Positions 12,549 to 23,877 of a stretch of 64,000 bases of DNA are shown one piece after another. Each line of letters begins with the position of its first letter. Within the stretch, counting starts at the first letter, position 1. The notes beneath the pieces were generated by a model, which saw only the letters and a list, made by a program, of their open reading frames with translations, was not told the DNA's origin and made no database searches. The stretch comes from Piper betle (lineage: Eukaryota; Streptophyta; Magnoliopsida; Piperales; Piperaceae). A program made the position numbers and the translations under genes. The stretch lies in the NCBI GenBank assembly GCA_033002965.1, contig JAURVB010010162.1, positions 1 through 64,000 of the forward strand. The letters are read 5' to 3'.

Positions 12549-13033
12549 TGTAACGACCCAGCCCAAAGTGCAACGTAATGAGCCAAGTCATTTCTTTAAA
12601 ATGGGTACCCTGGAAGTTAAAGATCTCTAGTCCATTCCCACTTATTAACAGGCTCTTCTCCCAGTAGGCATTAGATGTGAGACTAAGTTGAGGGATCTCA
12701 CAATCCACCCACCTTATGAAATTTCGTCCCCGAAATGCCTATTATTGGCCCGTTGCTAGCCCCAGCCCACGTCCTTTTGGCCCGTGATCGGCAGCCTAGC
12801 CAACGTTTCTAGTCTTGGCCCGTTGCTAACCCCAGCCCACGACCTTTTTGGCCTCTGACCGGCAGCCTAGCCAACGTCCCTAGTCAATCCCACCATCTAA
12901 CATGGAACCAGGTCGGCTCTGATACCATTTGTAATGACCCAGCCCAAAGTGCAACGTAATGGGCTAAGTCATTTCTTTAAAATGGGTACTCCCAGTAGGT
13001 ATTAGATGTGGGACTAAGTTGAGGGATCTCACA
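12549..13033 (-). mobile_element. TRIM (terminal-repeat retrotransposon in miniature)
   Basis: A 485-bp element flanked by the perfect 5-bp duplication AAGGT (12,544-12,548 and 13,034-13,038). Its LTRs are 12,549-12,702 (154 bp) and 12,930-13,033 (104 bp, with an internal deletion of about 50 bp), both TGTAA(C/T)GACCCAGCCC...ATCTCACA in plus orientation. A primer binding site for initiator-Met tRNA, TGGTATCAGAGCC on the minus strand, lies at 12,915-12,927. A polypurine-like tail lies beside the other LTR (12,703-12,740). The interior of about 227 bp is non-coding and consists mostly of two copies of a 70-bp unit. All hallmarks of a TRIM are present. Confidence 0.93.
12749..12886 (-). repeat. 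70-bp direct repeat, two units, in the TRIM interior
   Basis: Two units each read GGCCCGTTGCTA(G/A)CCCCAGCC, then CACG, then a GGCAGCCTAGCCAACGT block. Part of the unit also occurs just outside the TRIM at about 12,481-12,524. Confidence 0.85.
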
Positions 13034-13086
13034 AAGGTAATGATTGATTTGCATGGTTCCGTGGGAAACACAGCTCTAATATCACC

Positions 13087-14333
13087 TGTAACGACCCACC
13101 CGTTCCGAGACACAAGCCAAGTGTTACTATATGAAACTAAGTGTCTCGTAAATTAATTTTCTATTAATTTTCAAGATTTTAAATAAATCCATAACAATAA
13201 ATTTAATATACAAATGCTCGGAATAATCTAAGTCCCATGAACCGAACCAAAATCCCACTGCCATGCAAACAATCTCGAGAAAAGAATAGTCCAATAATAG
13301 AATCATTCAGCTATCCCGACTCTACCTGTCCTTCCATGCTCATACCTGTGGAGGTAATTCCTCGTTAGTTAAAAAACGTTAAGTCATATATTTACAAGAA
13401 ATAATTAATATATTCCACAACATCTGAATTACATTTTTTAGTGATTATGAGCCTATGCTGAGCTTTTAATATACTGGGAGGGTTGTCACCCATCCAACTA
13501 CAATCCCATGTGTGCACACACACGCTACGTGGCCCTCGGCCTGTAGTTACCGATATTTACCATTGACTCACCCTCTCTGTATCATAAGTGCATAATGAGC
13601 CGTCTTGTGCCACTATGCCCTGTCACCTCTTTCGGCATGGAGGCAAGTACTTAATCTTTCAGGGGGTACTGCCCTGTGTCTGATTGAGTCAATTCATTAA
13701 CCCCTATTGCGCTCAGTGCATGGTAGTCGAATATGAACTCAAGTCGACCAAAACTCCCACATAGTAATTTTTTTAAGGGTACTGCCCTGTATCAGATTGA
13801 ATGAATTCTTTGACCTCGATTGTGCTCGGCGCATGGATCGAATGTGGACTCTGGCTGACTAAGACTCCCAAATCAAAATATATAACATTTCAAGTAATTA
13901 TACGAACCTTGAATTGTGATTAGGCACTCGCAACTATGACACATGATCCTAACATAATTGTAATTTCTCTAAAGTCAAATGTGCTCACAAGCTATCTAGA
14001 GAATGTTTCATATAACATTAGAACTCTACTTTATATATAAGAATATATATGGAATTCAATAAGTCATTATATTAAATTTTATTAATTTGTGTGGAATTTA
14101 AGAAGTCACTACATTAAATTTTATACAAAAGAACATAATCATTAATAACTATATCATTTGTATGATAATGAAAAGTCAAAAACTTACTATTAAGAGAATA
14201 TGAATGGTTTATAATTGATAATTTATGATATTGATTTATAAGAATTTATTTAATTAAATATTATTTATAGTTCGTTCTAAGATTTATAAAACCCTAAATA
14301 AAATAACCTAATTATTTTTTTCGGGGTTTTGCA
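13087..14333 (-). repeat. 5' LTR of element E
   Basis: A 1,247-bp LTR. The primer binding site next to it (13,073-13,086, minus strand) is a decayed form of the initiator-Met site in D, reading GGTGATATTAGAGC. Confidence 0.9.
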
Positions 14334-15040
14334 GATGGTGTGGCTGGAGGAGGGCCGGGGTGTCACCAGTGGCGAGCCGAAGTGGTGGCATCGCTAAAGG
14401 GTGTGAAGCTCTGAAATGTGGGAAATCTCTTGAGTTCAAATAGAGAATGCCAAGTTTGACTAGACGGCTTAGATTTTGCCACATGGCACGATCTCAAAGT
14501 CTGACAGCTCAGTGGCCTAGTGGTGTCCACCTATGGGTATATGTAATTTACAAATAGACGGAACACTCAGATGGAGACTGTCCGACCTCAAAACTGACTC
14601 GAGTTGAGAAATTGACTATGTAGGTGGGAATCGAGGCAGTAAGAGTAAATGGGCCTCAAATCAAGTTGGGCCCATAGGGGCACAATCTAGTGATATGAAA
14701 TTTCTCTTCGGCATGCAAATGAAAAGGCCAGAAAATCCCAAATGGATACTAAACACTACATCAGCCTAGATCTCGGCTTTAAATCCTGACTAACTCATAA
14801 AAAATCATATGTATACCACGCGTATACACTGATAACTCACGCTTTACTGCATGATAACTGAAACTATCATATGCATGTCGGGTACACTCAACATCAACAA
14901 CATGCTCATATGGCCATCTGGGCCTCATACTCATATTAATAAAATTGTTTTGGCTCGAGCTCGCTTGAATCGATTCGATACTGTTTGAACTGGACAAAAC
15001 TAAAATCGGGTGAAACCCTAAACCAAAAGGGGGGTTTACA

Positions 15041-15270
15041 ACCTCTCCTACTTATAAAAATTCCGTCCTCGGAATTTCTCACATAAAGTGTGATCATAGG
15101 AATCAAAGAATGATCATAGTAATACATCCAATGACATAGATAGTTAACTCTACCGTTTCTACACTTTGATTATAGTAATACGTCCAACGACATAGATAGT
15201 TAACTCTACTGTTTCCTATGATCACACTTTGATTACTCACATCAAGTGTGATCATAGTAATATGTTGCCC
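15041..15270. repeat. Inverted repeat enclosing a tandem duplication, in the interior stub of the G element
   Basis: After the polypurine-tail stretch, a 17-bp arm at 15,085-15,101 is repeated in perfect inverted form at 15,214-15,230. Between the arms are two direct copies of a 45-bp unit (15,116-15,160 and 15,172-15,216, three or four mismatches). No coding frame is present. Confidence 0.8.
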
Positions 15271-16739
15271 ACATTTTAATTTATCAATGTTGAAGACTCA
15301 AAAACTATGATGAGGCAATTTTCACTTTGTTGGTTGGACAAAATAGACTTAGCTCAATTATTTTATGAATATTAGGTCTAAATTTAGGACCATCACAAAC
15401 AATCAAAATAATATTTCCTTTCTCCTCTTTACTAATTTCTTTCTTTTCCCCGCTTTATTTCTCCTAATCTTCTTCACACAATTTCCTTTCCATATTTTTT
15501 GCAACTCACTTGAGTCCAATGCCCTATCCCAATTCTCAACCCCCTCACAACCTCAAATGATTTCACATATGCCTCGTCATGGAACGCCTCTCATCCCTGC
15601 TTCTCTAACATGTGCGAAATGGGTACACAGTGGGCCCACAAAAATGTGTAAGGAAAGAAGACGTGAGCAGTGGGACTGAGCATTCAGTCAATCGAACTGA
15701 ACCATATTTCCAAATAGTACCAATCTCTAAATTATACCATTCAACACTTGAATTGCAGCACCGACCTGAACCGAAATAGAAGCACAAATTGAAACGAAAT
15801 ATTTTGTTGATTCAGTTTGGTTTGAGCATAAAACCAAAATTAAAATAGAAACCACTCTATTACAGTAAATTGTCAAACCATCTCAAAAGAATTAAAAAAC
15901 AAAACATGAGAGTAGCAAATGCTGACAATCAAATGTGAGAGAAGTAAAGGGGTTTTTCCCTGCGTATGGTTTACACATGACATAACTTTTTTGATGTGGT
16001 CGAAGACAAATATAATTCCTCCATTTGAGATATATGTGTACATGGTCAAATATGCCCTTTAGTGGGGAAATATAAAGTGAAGTGCAATCATTAGTAGGGG
16101 CATGGAAAGGTTGTACAAACTAAGAGATGATGAATTTAATGTGAACGACCAAATTGAATTGATTATGTCCACCCTCATTTCGTGGCAGCTTCTCTTCTGC
16201 CCTCTTTCCATTGCATCGTTGTCTCTCTGCTTCGTTCTTCTCTGCCTGCTTCCTCAATCCTCACTCATTCATTGTCATTGGCCATCATTATATTCTTTGT
16301 CTGAGCTTCCTTCTCTGGGACTGAAAAATTTTAGTCGTGTTGACAGTGGAGGTCAGTAGAGAATCTTTGTTTTAAACAGTTTGTTATTTTCGATTTGAAA
16401 TTAGGTAAGGGAAGGTTGTATGATTTGTGATCATGGTGTTGTGAGCAATTGATGGTAGGGATGGTTGGATGGAGCCTTATGGGTGATGATGCACATTGTT
16501 CAGTGTTCGTGAGAGTAAGTAGTTAGAAGAAGATGGGGTCTGGTAGAATCGTCTAAGTGGTGTATATGTGTAAAAAAGGAGTTAATGTGACTAGCATGGT
16601 ATGTTGTGAAGAAAAATAGTAAAGTGTTGCTGCTGTATAGCCACATTTTTATATTGTTTGGGAGGTTTTTTATGTATAGAAAAAGAGTAGAATTGACTAC
16701 CATCGTATGTTGTGAATAAAGGTAGTGAAGTTTTGGTGC
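15271..16739. other. Unassigned stretch, no gene recognised
   Basis: AT-rich sequence with scattered short frames and no domain I recognise. A pyrimidine-rich segment at about 15,410-15,500 and the region 15,670-15,860 with repeated GAAC(C/T)GAA-like words suggest old transposon debris. Near 16,560-16,660 and 16,680-16,738 there are two diverged direct repeats of about 110 bp; the second is interrupted by the MITE that follows. Confidence 0.4.
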
Positions 16740-17354
16740 TAGGGTTGGGCACGAGTCGAGCTAGCTTATGAGTTTTTATTACTCAACTCGACATGAGTAG
16801 AACTCGATTAATTTTAAGTTAGATTCAAAACTTGATTTTAAGACAATTGACTCAACTTAATTATAATATAATTGGTTTCAAGTTATATAAAACTCGATTC
16901 AACTCGAACAAACACGATTTGACTTAAAACTCAACTCAAATCGATTCGATGTCTAATAAAAACCTTTAAATTTTTGTTCTCTAACAATACATGGATAATA
17001 TAACATTAAAAATGATAATTTGATATAAAAATAATTAATCAAAACAATCTAATAGTTACATGACTATCAATTGTGATATGACTATCAATCTAATAGTTAT
17101 AAACTATCATGTATAGTTCTATTAAAAAATAAAACTAAAAATATTGTATTATAGACAATAAATTAAATCTTCAAACTTATGGTGCTAAACTTGAATAAGA
17201 CTGATGCTTGACTTGAACTTGATCAGGCTTAAGTCTAACTCAAACTAAAAGAACTTAACTTAAAACGATATAACTCGAAACTCGATTCGTTTATCAAATG
17301 AGTCGGGTTGAAGTTAGGCAAAACTTGACTTGACTCGGCTCATGCCCTGCCCTA
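16740..17354. mobile_element. 615-bp MITE with terminal inverted repeats (hAT-like)
   Basis: The left end TAGGGTTGGGCACGAGTCGAG and the inverted right end TAGGGCAGGGCATGAGCCGAG match at 17 of 21 positions. TTGGTG flanks it on the left (16,733-16,738) and recurs on the right (17,356-17,361), a 6-8 bp target duplication. The interior is AT-rich and full of ACTCGA-type words, with no transposase. The TIR style (starting TAGGG) and duplication size point to a hAT-derived MITE; superfamily assignment is an inference. The neighbouring diverged repeat unit at 16,560-16,660 gives an approximate empty site. Confidence 0.78.
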
Positions 17355-18724
17355 GTTGGTGTTGTACAGTCACATTTGTATGTCGCTTTGACCTTTATCG
17401 ACAATATCATTATGCTAGTGCAGAGGGGAACATCATATTCGACGTTGTTGAATATGGTATTAATAATGTTGACGCTTCATCGGGAAGTCTGTGTATGAAG
17501 CTTGATGTTGTTGTCTTTGTCTTCAATGGAAAAGTTCTTACAAACCATCAAGAGTAACAAGGATTTGGAGGTCACATTTAACAAATGTGAGTGACGTGAC
17601 ACACATGGTCACGATTTATGTGGAGAGGAAAGATAAGTATAGACTGAAGAGGAAAAGCAAAGATAGAGAGACCAAGCTGGAGAAGCGAAATTGGAGAGAT
17701 CGCATATGACGAATATGTGATTAGCGGTGACACACATATCATAATGTCAACATATGCATCATCTTGACATTCTTCATCATTATCCTCCACAACATTAATT
17801 TTCCTTATCATTGGAAAAATTAGTCCTTTTTATAACTGGTTGTCATAACATGACATTGCTTCTATTCAGTACTTTTATGTAAGTTGTTAAGCATGAGCAT
17901 TTGTTGATATGATATGTAATATTGGTTTTAAAATATGAATTCGGACAATAACTATGTTAGCATTACTTCTACCAGGGACATAATATGTCATTGACGAATA
18001 CAGAGGCATATATAGCCATGAAAGATACTTTAAAAGTGTAATATGAATTGTATAAGGTATTAGGGGAACTAGTCACAGATATTTCATACGCCGATGGACT
18101 TAAAAATCGTTTAAAAAGTGCAAAAAGATGTTCAAAATAATCAAAAAAACCTTTTAAACCAATACTTAAAACGATGGAAATAGTATTCACATAACTGTCA
18201 ATTCCAAAGAGTAAAGTAAACTCCAAAACATGATTATTACAAACTTATGTATGCGAGTCAGAAAATTACACCAATAGGAAATGTTTAGTTGTCTTTGACT
18301 CCCTGTCAGTCTCTTCGAAACCTCCTTATGAGCAAGCAAACCTCTTTATGAAATGTTGTTTGAAACTAGCACATGAATTAGAAAAGCTGCTGCATAAATA
18401 CGTCTTCATGTCTTATGTCTCAATCTATTGTGTTGCACACAAATTAGAAAAATATAGACAATTGAGAACTGCAATTTGCTAGTAATTAAAACTAAATGTG
18501 GATTGGGTTGTTGTATGGATTATAAGAGAACATATACACACAGTAACTACAAGTCGTCCGCTCTAGCATATACCCACCTCTACCACCAATTCTACCAATA
18601 ACTACCAGCCAAAGATCACCACCGCGAGCAACACAACACTGCCCCACCACCTCTCCCGCCTTACTTACCTGCTGCTGGCATCCCTCTCCCACGACGCCGT
18701 CCCTGGCACTGACGACATTGTTGT
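17355..18724. other. Unassigned stretch between MITE and matrixin relic
   Basis: Right after the MITE the sequence finishes the interrupted tandem unit, then continues as moderately AT-rich DNA with short unconnected frames. I see no domain, no repeat pair and no RNA gene. Confidence 0.4.
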
Positions 18725-19013
18725 GATACCGTTCAACGTCGGGTTCCACCCAAACAGCTGTTGTTCCCCTTTCATGTCATCGGTGGCAAGCTGCACCTTC
18801 CTCGACCCATATGAGTTGGTCATGTATATGATCGTCTCGTCATTGGAGGAGTGGCTGAGGCCAAGCAACTAGCCAATCTCATGCACAACCACTTGACTCT
18901 AAGACAATCGCCATCTGCCACACAAGAAGGGAGTCAACATTCCAATTCTCAATCTGGTCGAGGTGGAGTTGGTCGTCGGGCAGGGTGAAGGTGTGGGCGA
19001 GCGTCCCAACACA
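18725..19013 (-). pseudogene. Plant matrix metalloproteinase (matrixin, M10A) relic
   Basis: Plant MMPs are secreted or membrane-anchored zinc endopeptidases. Reading the minus strand from 19,013, one frame gives a stretch of the catalytic domain (GTLAHTFTLPDDQLHLD, then ENWNVDS). A frameshift near 18,905-18,925 leads into the zinc-binding region at 18,883-18,851, which reads HEIG, stop, LLGLSH instead of the family's HEIGHLLGLGH. It continues through the structural methionine region (IIYMTN) and the typical RKVQLATDDMKG...QQLFGWNP end of the domain. The second zinc-ligand histidine is replaced by a TAG stop at 18,871-18,869. Propeptide, signal peptide and C-terminal anchor are not visible. 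It is a fragment with at least one frameshift and one nonsense change at a metal ligand, so it cannot be active. Confidence 0.85.
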
Positions 19014-19470
19014 CCATCAAAATCAAGAAGAAAGACAAGGAGGAGATGAACAAAGAAGGAAGACTACTCCCAAAAGTGGGAATTTCACTACCCAAAAAGT
19101 GTCAACGTGACTATACCTACCTTGTCTGCTCAGCCCTAGTTAGCGACGTCTGAACTTTTAGTTTGCTCCTTTTAATTTCTCCATTTGCCACCTTGCAGGC
19201 TCGTCTTCCACTTTTCCTCCACAAAAATATTTTATGCTCTTCATGTTTTCTGCCAATCTTTATCTTCCCTGGATTCAGAAAAAAAAATGTCCTCCCCTGT
19301 CCTCTGAATCCGACCCTACCAACAAAAAATATTACGCTTCCAACAAAAATTATTATGGTGCATGCGCCACCAGCCTTTGTCATGTCTTCATAATAAGAGT
19401 CAAATATACTGTATCTTGGAAGAAATCAGATGCTAGTGATCTTTGAAGAAGAATAAAGGGACAAGTATTG

Positions 19471-19755
19471 CTATTTTTCTTTGTTGCCATAAGACTCATC
19501 GCCCAATGTCCAAACAACATCACGACTGTAACGTGTAGGTTCGAGATGATACAAGTTTTCATTACCAACCTTACTCCATAGAAACATGAGGTAATCAATT
19601 GGTTGAAGATCGTTGTTAAGTAGAGAGAAGCCAAGGTTAATGTGCCCCAATAAAACTAAATGCCACATCAGGTATGCTTCGTCAAGTACATCAAATCCAA
19701 TCCTTTCAATTGATTAAGCTATGTTTATATTATTCATTCGATCAACTATATGGTC
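19471..19755 (-). pseudogene. Unidentified coding-like fragment
   Basis: The minus strand has an open stretch of about 90 codons. It includes a soluble-looking segment with the words GFDVLDEAYLMWH, LQPIDYLMFLWSKVGNENLY and RYSRDVVWTLGDESYGNKEK. The amino-acid composition (many Trp, Tyr and charged residues, few repeats) looks like a real conserved exon rather than chance translation. There is no clear splice donor after the last word, and the reading fades into low-complexity sequence. I do not recognise the family. It lies 450 bp from the matrixin relic on the same strand but does not resemble any part of a matrixin. Confidence 0.35.
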
Positions 19756-21369
19756 CTCAAACAGTTATTGACAAAGCAAATAGCGAAAAACAGGTTGCCG
19801 ATAGTTTATTTAGCTTAAAACAAAAACTTGTGTAAATTTTTTTATAGTAAAACATGGTACATATATAAAGGAAATAAATATAAATTAGATAGCATAGATT
19901 TTGTGCAAGTGCATCAAACACATCGACTCATTGAGGAAAATGATTTAACATACAATCCAAGATTCAAAATAATCTAAAACTATAGAACTATAAGGTCTTG
20001 CCACCTGTAGACTTGCTTTTCTCACTTACTATGAATTGATACAGTAGAGAGAAAAAATATATTGTCCTTGTCTATGATATATGCACGCTAAAATGTTGGC
20101 ATCTTTCTAATTTTTAATCACTAGACTCCACCTACGTACCAAGAAGAGTAAGCGAGGGCTTCTTTTCTTTTCTTCCCGGATGGAAACGAGGGGAGTTGCA
20201 TAGGCAGAGGCTGATGGCTTCTATATCCGCCACCTCTTGTTTATGAAAGCCTTGGTCGCTTGTCTAGTCCATGAAGGGTCGCTGTCTTATCCATGAAGAA
20301 AATGGTTGTACACCATACTGATGAAAAGCAAGAGCAGCTAGGAGGAAAGATGATTTCAAGAAGGAATTCGATATATTATTTGTTGAGATGGCAAGACTAT
20401 GATGGCACTTAAACTTGGCTCTCAGAGGGGGAAGATTAGAGTGGACTCGTACATCTAAATAACCGAGTCTATAGTCTCAAACATGTCTTATCGAATTTTA
20501 CTGACCAAAATTAATCGAATAAAAATAAACTAAATATAGATATTTCTTTGTCCGACCAAACAACTGACCAATTGTTCGATATTTTATATCAATAACATAT
20601 GCCTTTAACATTCGTGAGGATAATATTATATTTTACAAAAATCTCAAATCATGATATAAATTAAAATTACTGAAGTTTATACATAAAATTAATATTTAAT
20701 ATTTAAAATAATCCAAAACAACTTATATTGAAAAAAAGATAAAAATCATCCTAATATCTAAAAATTTGGAACAATATATTTATATCAACAATTATATCAA
20801 ATTATTTACTATATCGTTTAATGCTCTCAATTAGTACCATAGTTTGCTAAATGTACAAAATTTAGCTTCCACGCATTTCCAAGTAAAAAAAGATAATCAA
20901 TATATAGAAGCTTTAAAGTAATCTTGACCATTAAAATGTAGTCCAATATTACATATATTTCAAAAACAAAATATTTTAGTAATTGATTCATTATGCAATG
21001 TATCTTACCTACATGAAAAAATATACAAAAGAGTTAATTACCTGTTGAAATATTTTACAAATATTAAATGTGGGGAAACTAAATAAAATATTTTCATATG
21101 TTCATTATAGACATAAAGATGTTGGAATATTATCTTCGTCAACACAATCAACAATATCTTCCTATTTTTCATTATTCATTATTCCAAACAAATTTTGTGA
21201 TCAACTTAGTTGTTTTTATAGAAGTACAAAATATAGTTGGAAGAGAAGAACATATGTTAAAAATTATAACAAAAAAGAAAATCCATGGATAAAAAATCTG
21301 AATTATCTTTATATTCACATTTCAACAAATTTTGGGTACATATTGAAACTTCAAGTATTTTTTAGCTCA
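19756..21369. other. AT-rich stretch with no recognised gene
   Basis: Strongly AT-rich sequence. Around 20,355-20,460 the plus strand has a weak chromodomain-like word (YYLLRWQDYD), possibly the last trace of a gypsy integrase tail, which I do not call. The remainder up to the hAT relic shows only short frames and A/T runs. The left end of the hAT element presumably lies here, but I could not find its terminal inverted repeat. Confidence 0.4.
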
Positions 21370-23277
21370 AACTATTCGTAGTCTAATTATTTGTTCTCCA
21401 ATACTAAATACTAATTCAATGGCAACAATTAACATAAGAATGACTAAAACATCTTGAGTAATATGTCCCAAAATATGATATTTTATTATGACTAATCTCT
21501 ACCATGATAATATATTAAATTGCTTATCTACCCCGTCAACAAAATAAATAATTGGTTCATCTAAATGATTCTCCAAATCATTTCATGTTGGCTCCTTTCA
21601 TGAACATTTCATAATCAACTTGTTTATTCCTTCCAATGTCTTAGTTAGGCCTACAATAGGACAAACATTTGATGAACTTTTAATTCCATTAGAGGGTTTG
21701 TTTGATACATATATAGCTATAGATTTCATAACACTTGAGTAAACATTGGACATGTTTATCAAATATTATTTTACTTGGGTTACCATGTAATCTCTGTCTT
21801 CATTGTAAATCATGCAAAAATAGTACAAAACAAAAATTATTTTTGATCTAGGGTCCAAAATCAAAGCAATCACCAATAACATATTTGCTTCTTACCAATA
21901 TTTATCAAAATTTTCCAACATTGCATTTGTCATTGATGACATTAAATATGACTCATTACTACACCATTCTATCAATTGAAGCTTGAGCTCACAAATCATG
22001 TTCAAAAAATATTTGTTATGTGATACTTAGTGGTAGAAAATATTTCTGTTAACTCATAAAATAGAGCCAAACATTCATATATCATTATTAAATCATCTCA
22101 TTCATCCTCAAAAGGACATATGAAATTCACATCAAAGCAAGTATAACGTTCAAAGACATCGTTAAAATCTAAAGCCATACCAATCATTTTGTAACTAGAA
22201 TTCCACCTAATCTTCACATCATGTACTAAAGAATGTTTAGGTCCATTCAATTGACTTGTATATTTGTAGAAACAATCGCTCTTTATAGTTGAACCTTTAA
22301 TATATTTCACACAATCTTGAACCTTCTCTATATAATTAGCAATCTCATTCAACCCATCTTGAACAATTTAGTTCAAAATATGAGTACAACATCTCACCTG
22401 AAAACAATCACCTGAAAGATTTGGAGTTCTACTTGAGAAAAAGACTTATTTTCTCTGTCGCTCCTTCATTTGCACTTGCATTGTCAAATACAACCATAAA
22501 AACGTTTTTTCAAATTGCCACTCACAAAGTTTACTAATAAGACTCTTGGCTATGCATTCTCCAATATGTCGACTTTCAACTTGGGGCAAAATTCAACACC
22601 ACTTTTACAATTTCTAATTTTCATCAATAAAATGAGCTCTCAAAACAATACAAGTAATATTTTGTGAAAGTCCAAATATCACTAGTAACACTAATTTGAC
22701 ACTTATCTTTTTCCAACATGTTAAACAAATTTGTTTTCTTCTTTTCATAAATTCCAAGACAATTTCTTGTAATTGTTCTTTTAAAACCATCAAAAATTGT
22801 GCTTGCAAATTACTATCCCACCTAAAGCCTTCATGTTTCACAATTGAAAATAGACACTCATATAAGATTATTGTATCTGCTAATTCTAATCTACTCCTTC
22901 CTTGATCAAATTTCCAAACTTCTATTTCATTATCTCCATTTGTTTCTCTCCCATCTTTAAATTATGTTGCCCAATATGCCATTCAATTTTTTTGTCCTCT
23001 TCATTTTGAAATTAGGGCACTTCCCTTCAACATGCCTCCATAATTATGTAGTTCCATAGCTTGCTCCCTCCAATTTCTTTTCAAAATAACGACAAATAGC
23101 CCATGTTCCATTCTCTTCATATTTTCTATCAAAATAGGCATACACACCAAATGTCATTTTTCTCTTTCTTGATAATGTAGCATCCATAGAGTCTCCTTCT
23201 TTCGCAATAGAATTTTCACTATCTTTTTCACCTCCACTTTGTTCATTTACATTTGGCAAAGAACTTGCATAATCCAT
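21370..23277 (-). pseudogene. hAT-superfamily transposase relic (plant RICESLEEPER type)
   Basis: Translation of the minus strand in shifting frames gives the domains in order. The N-terminal BED zinc finger (23,140-23,000) has its second cysteine changed (CRYF) and a stop before LWRHVEGKC. The first catalytic region has VTSDIWTF near 22,690, and the second VFDNASAN near 22,490. RCCTHILNLIVQDGLNEI and a VRIRWNSS-like RNase-H-fold block (KIRWNSSYKM) lie at about 22,370-22,180. The C-terminal dimerisation region (SWWRLVIIKY...QDVLVI...ELVFSIG) lies at about 21,520-21,420. The longest intact pieces are only about 70-85 codons, separated by stops and frameshifts. Such a transposase cuts and pastes elements with 8-bp duplications; this copy is dead. 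Terminal inverted repeats and target duplication were not found. Confidence 0.88.
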
Positions 23278-23283
23278 CTAAAA

Positions 23284-23324
<41 letters not shown>

Positions 23325-23326
23325 AT
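23284..23326. repeat. TA microsatellite
   Basis: A run of TA dinucleotides directly upstream of the start of the hAT transposase relic. Confidence 0.95.
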
Positions 23327-23877
23327 TTGTAAACATATTGACTTGCGAACTAGGTGATCATTGGCGGCTAGACTAGAAGCTAACTAGCGGACCAATAATG
23401 AAAGCCTAGGAAAGAAAAGCAAGCATATTTTACAAATTATATGTGAAGAAGGGAAAAAATTCTACATCTATATGTACATAACTATATCTCCTGGAAATCG
23501 TGGGCATAAGATGTAATTTTTACGTTATGAATATACCTATATAAGTTACCTAGCACATTTGTCTTAATAAAAAATACATAGATGTTTATCAGTGAAAACA
23601 TGATATACATGTCTCCTTTTCTAATATGAAATAGTTCCTTACAATGTGTACAAATCTAAATTAATTACTGTACATGTCATTAATTATGCAAAAAATAATA
23701 TATTTTTGGAGTTAAAGTTTGATTCTAGACAAGGTTTCAAAAATATTTTCAACAATCCAGAATAAAAAAAAGCAAAGGGCGAGAGAAGAGAAGTAGAGAA
23801 ATCGGCAAGGACGACGTCATAAACGCATAAGTGGAAGGTAGAGCAGCAAAACGACGCAGGTGGTGGGGGCGTCGATC
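23327..23877. other. Unassigned flank left of element A
   Basis: About 550 bp with no reading frame I trust and no repeat partner. It ends in CGATC at 23,873-23,877, which would be the left copy of the target duplication of element A; the right copy is lost with the truncated 5' LTR. Confidence 0.4.

Larger units (their letters stand above)
10866..14333 (-). mobile_element. Element E: second copy of the D family, inserted in LTR G
   Basis: Flanked by the perfect 5-bp duplication GATGG (10,861-10,865 and 14,334-14,338). The LTRs are 10,866-12,117 and 13,087-14,333, both starting TGTAACGACC when read on the plus strand. The interior of 969 bp includes a 485-bp TRIM plus its target duplication, leaving about 480 bp of non-coding sequence. 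Like D it has no gag or pol and must be non-autonomous. The right end reads TTTTGCA rather than TTTTACA, a one-base decay of the terminus. The LTRs differ visibly by many substitutions, so this is not a recent insertion. Confidence 0.92.
6030..15040 (-). mobile_element. LTR G, interrupted by H and E
   Basis: A minus-strand LTR in three pieces: 6,030-6,328, 9,009-10,865 and 14,339-15,040, about 2,858 bp in total, close to solo LTR N (2,643 bp). Its 3' terminus on the minus strand is TGTAACACC at 6,030 and its 5' terminus is TTTACA at 15,040. Outside that terminus, 15,041-15,085 carries a polypurine-tract and tail sequence like the interior of C, so G was the 3' LTR of a longer element whose interior is mostly gone. 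A GC-rich block spans about 10,490-10,865 and 14,334-14,400. It directly abuts D, whose 3' LTR it cuts. Confidence 0.82.

Noticed and set aside
16102..16359. 85-codon frame with a hydrophobic, Leu/Cys/Ser-rich middle that could look like a membrane segment
   Set aside because: No promoter or splice context, no recognisable family, and the composition follows a local T/C-rich stretch.
20355..20460. Possible chromodomain remnant (YYLLRWQDYD)
   Set aside because: Only about 10 residues resemble the family, a stop follows at once, and no integrase sequence is nearby. Too weak to call.
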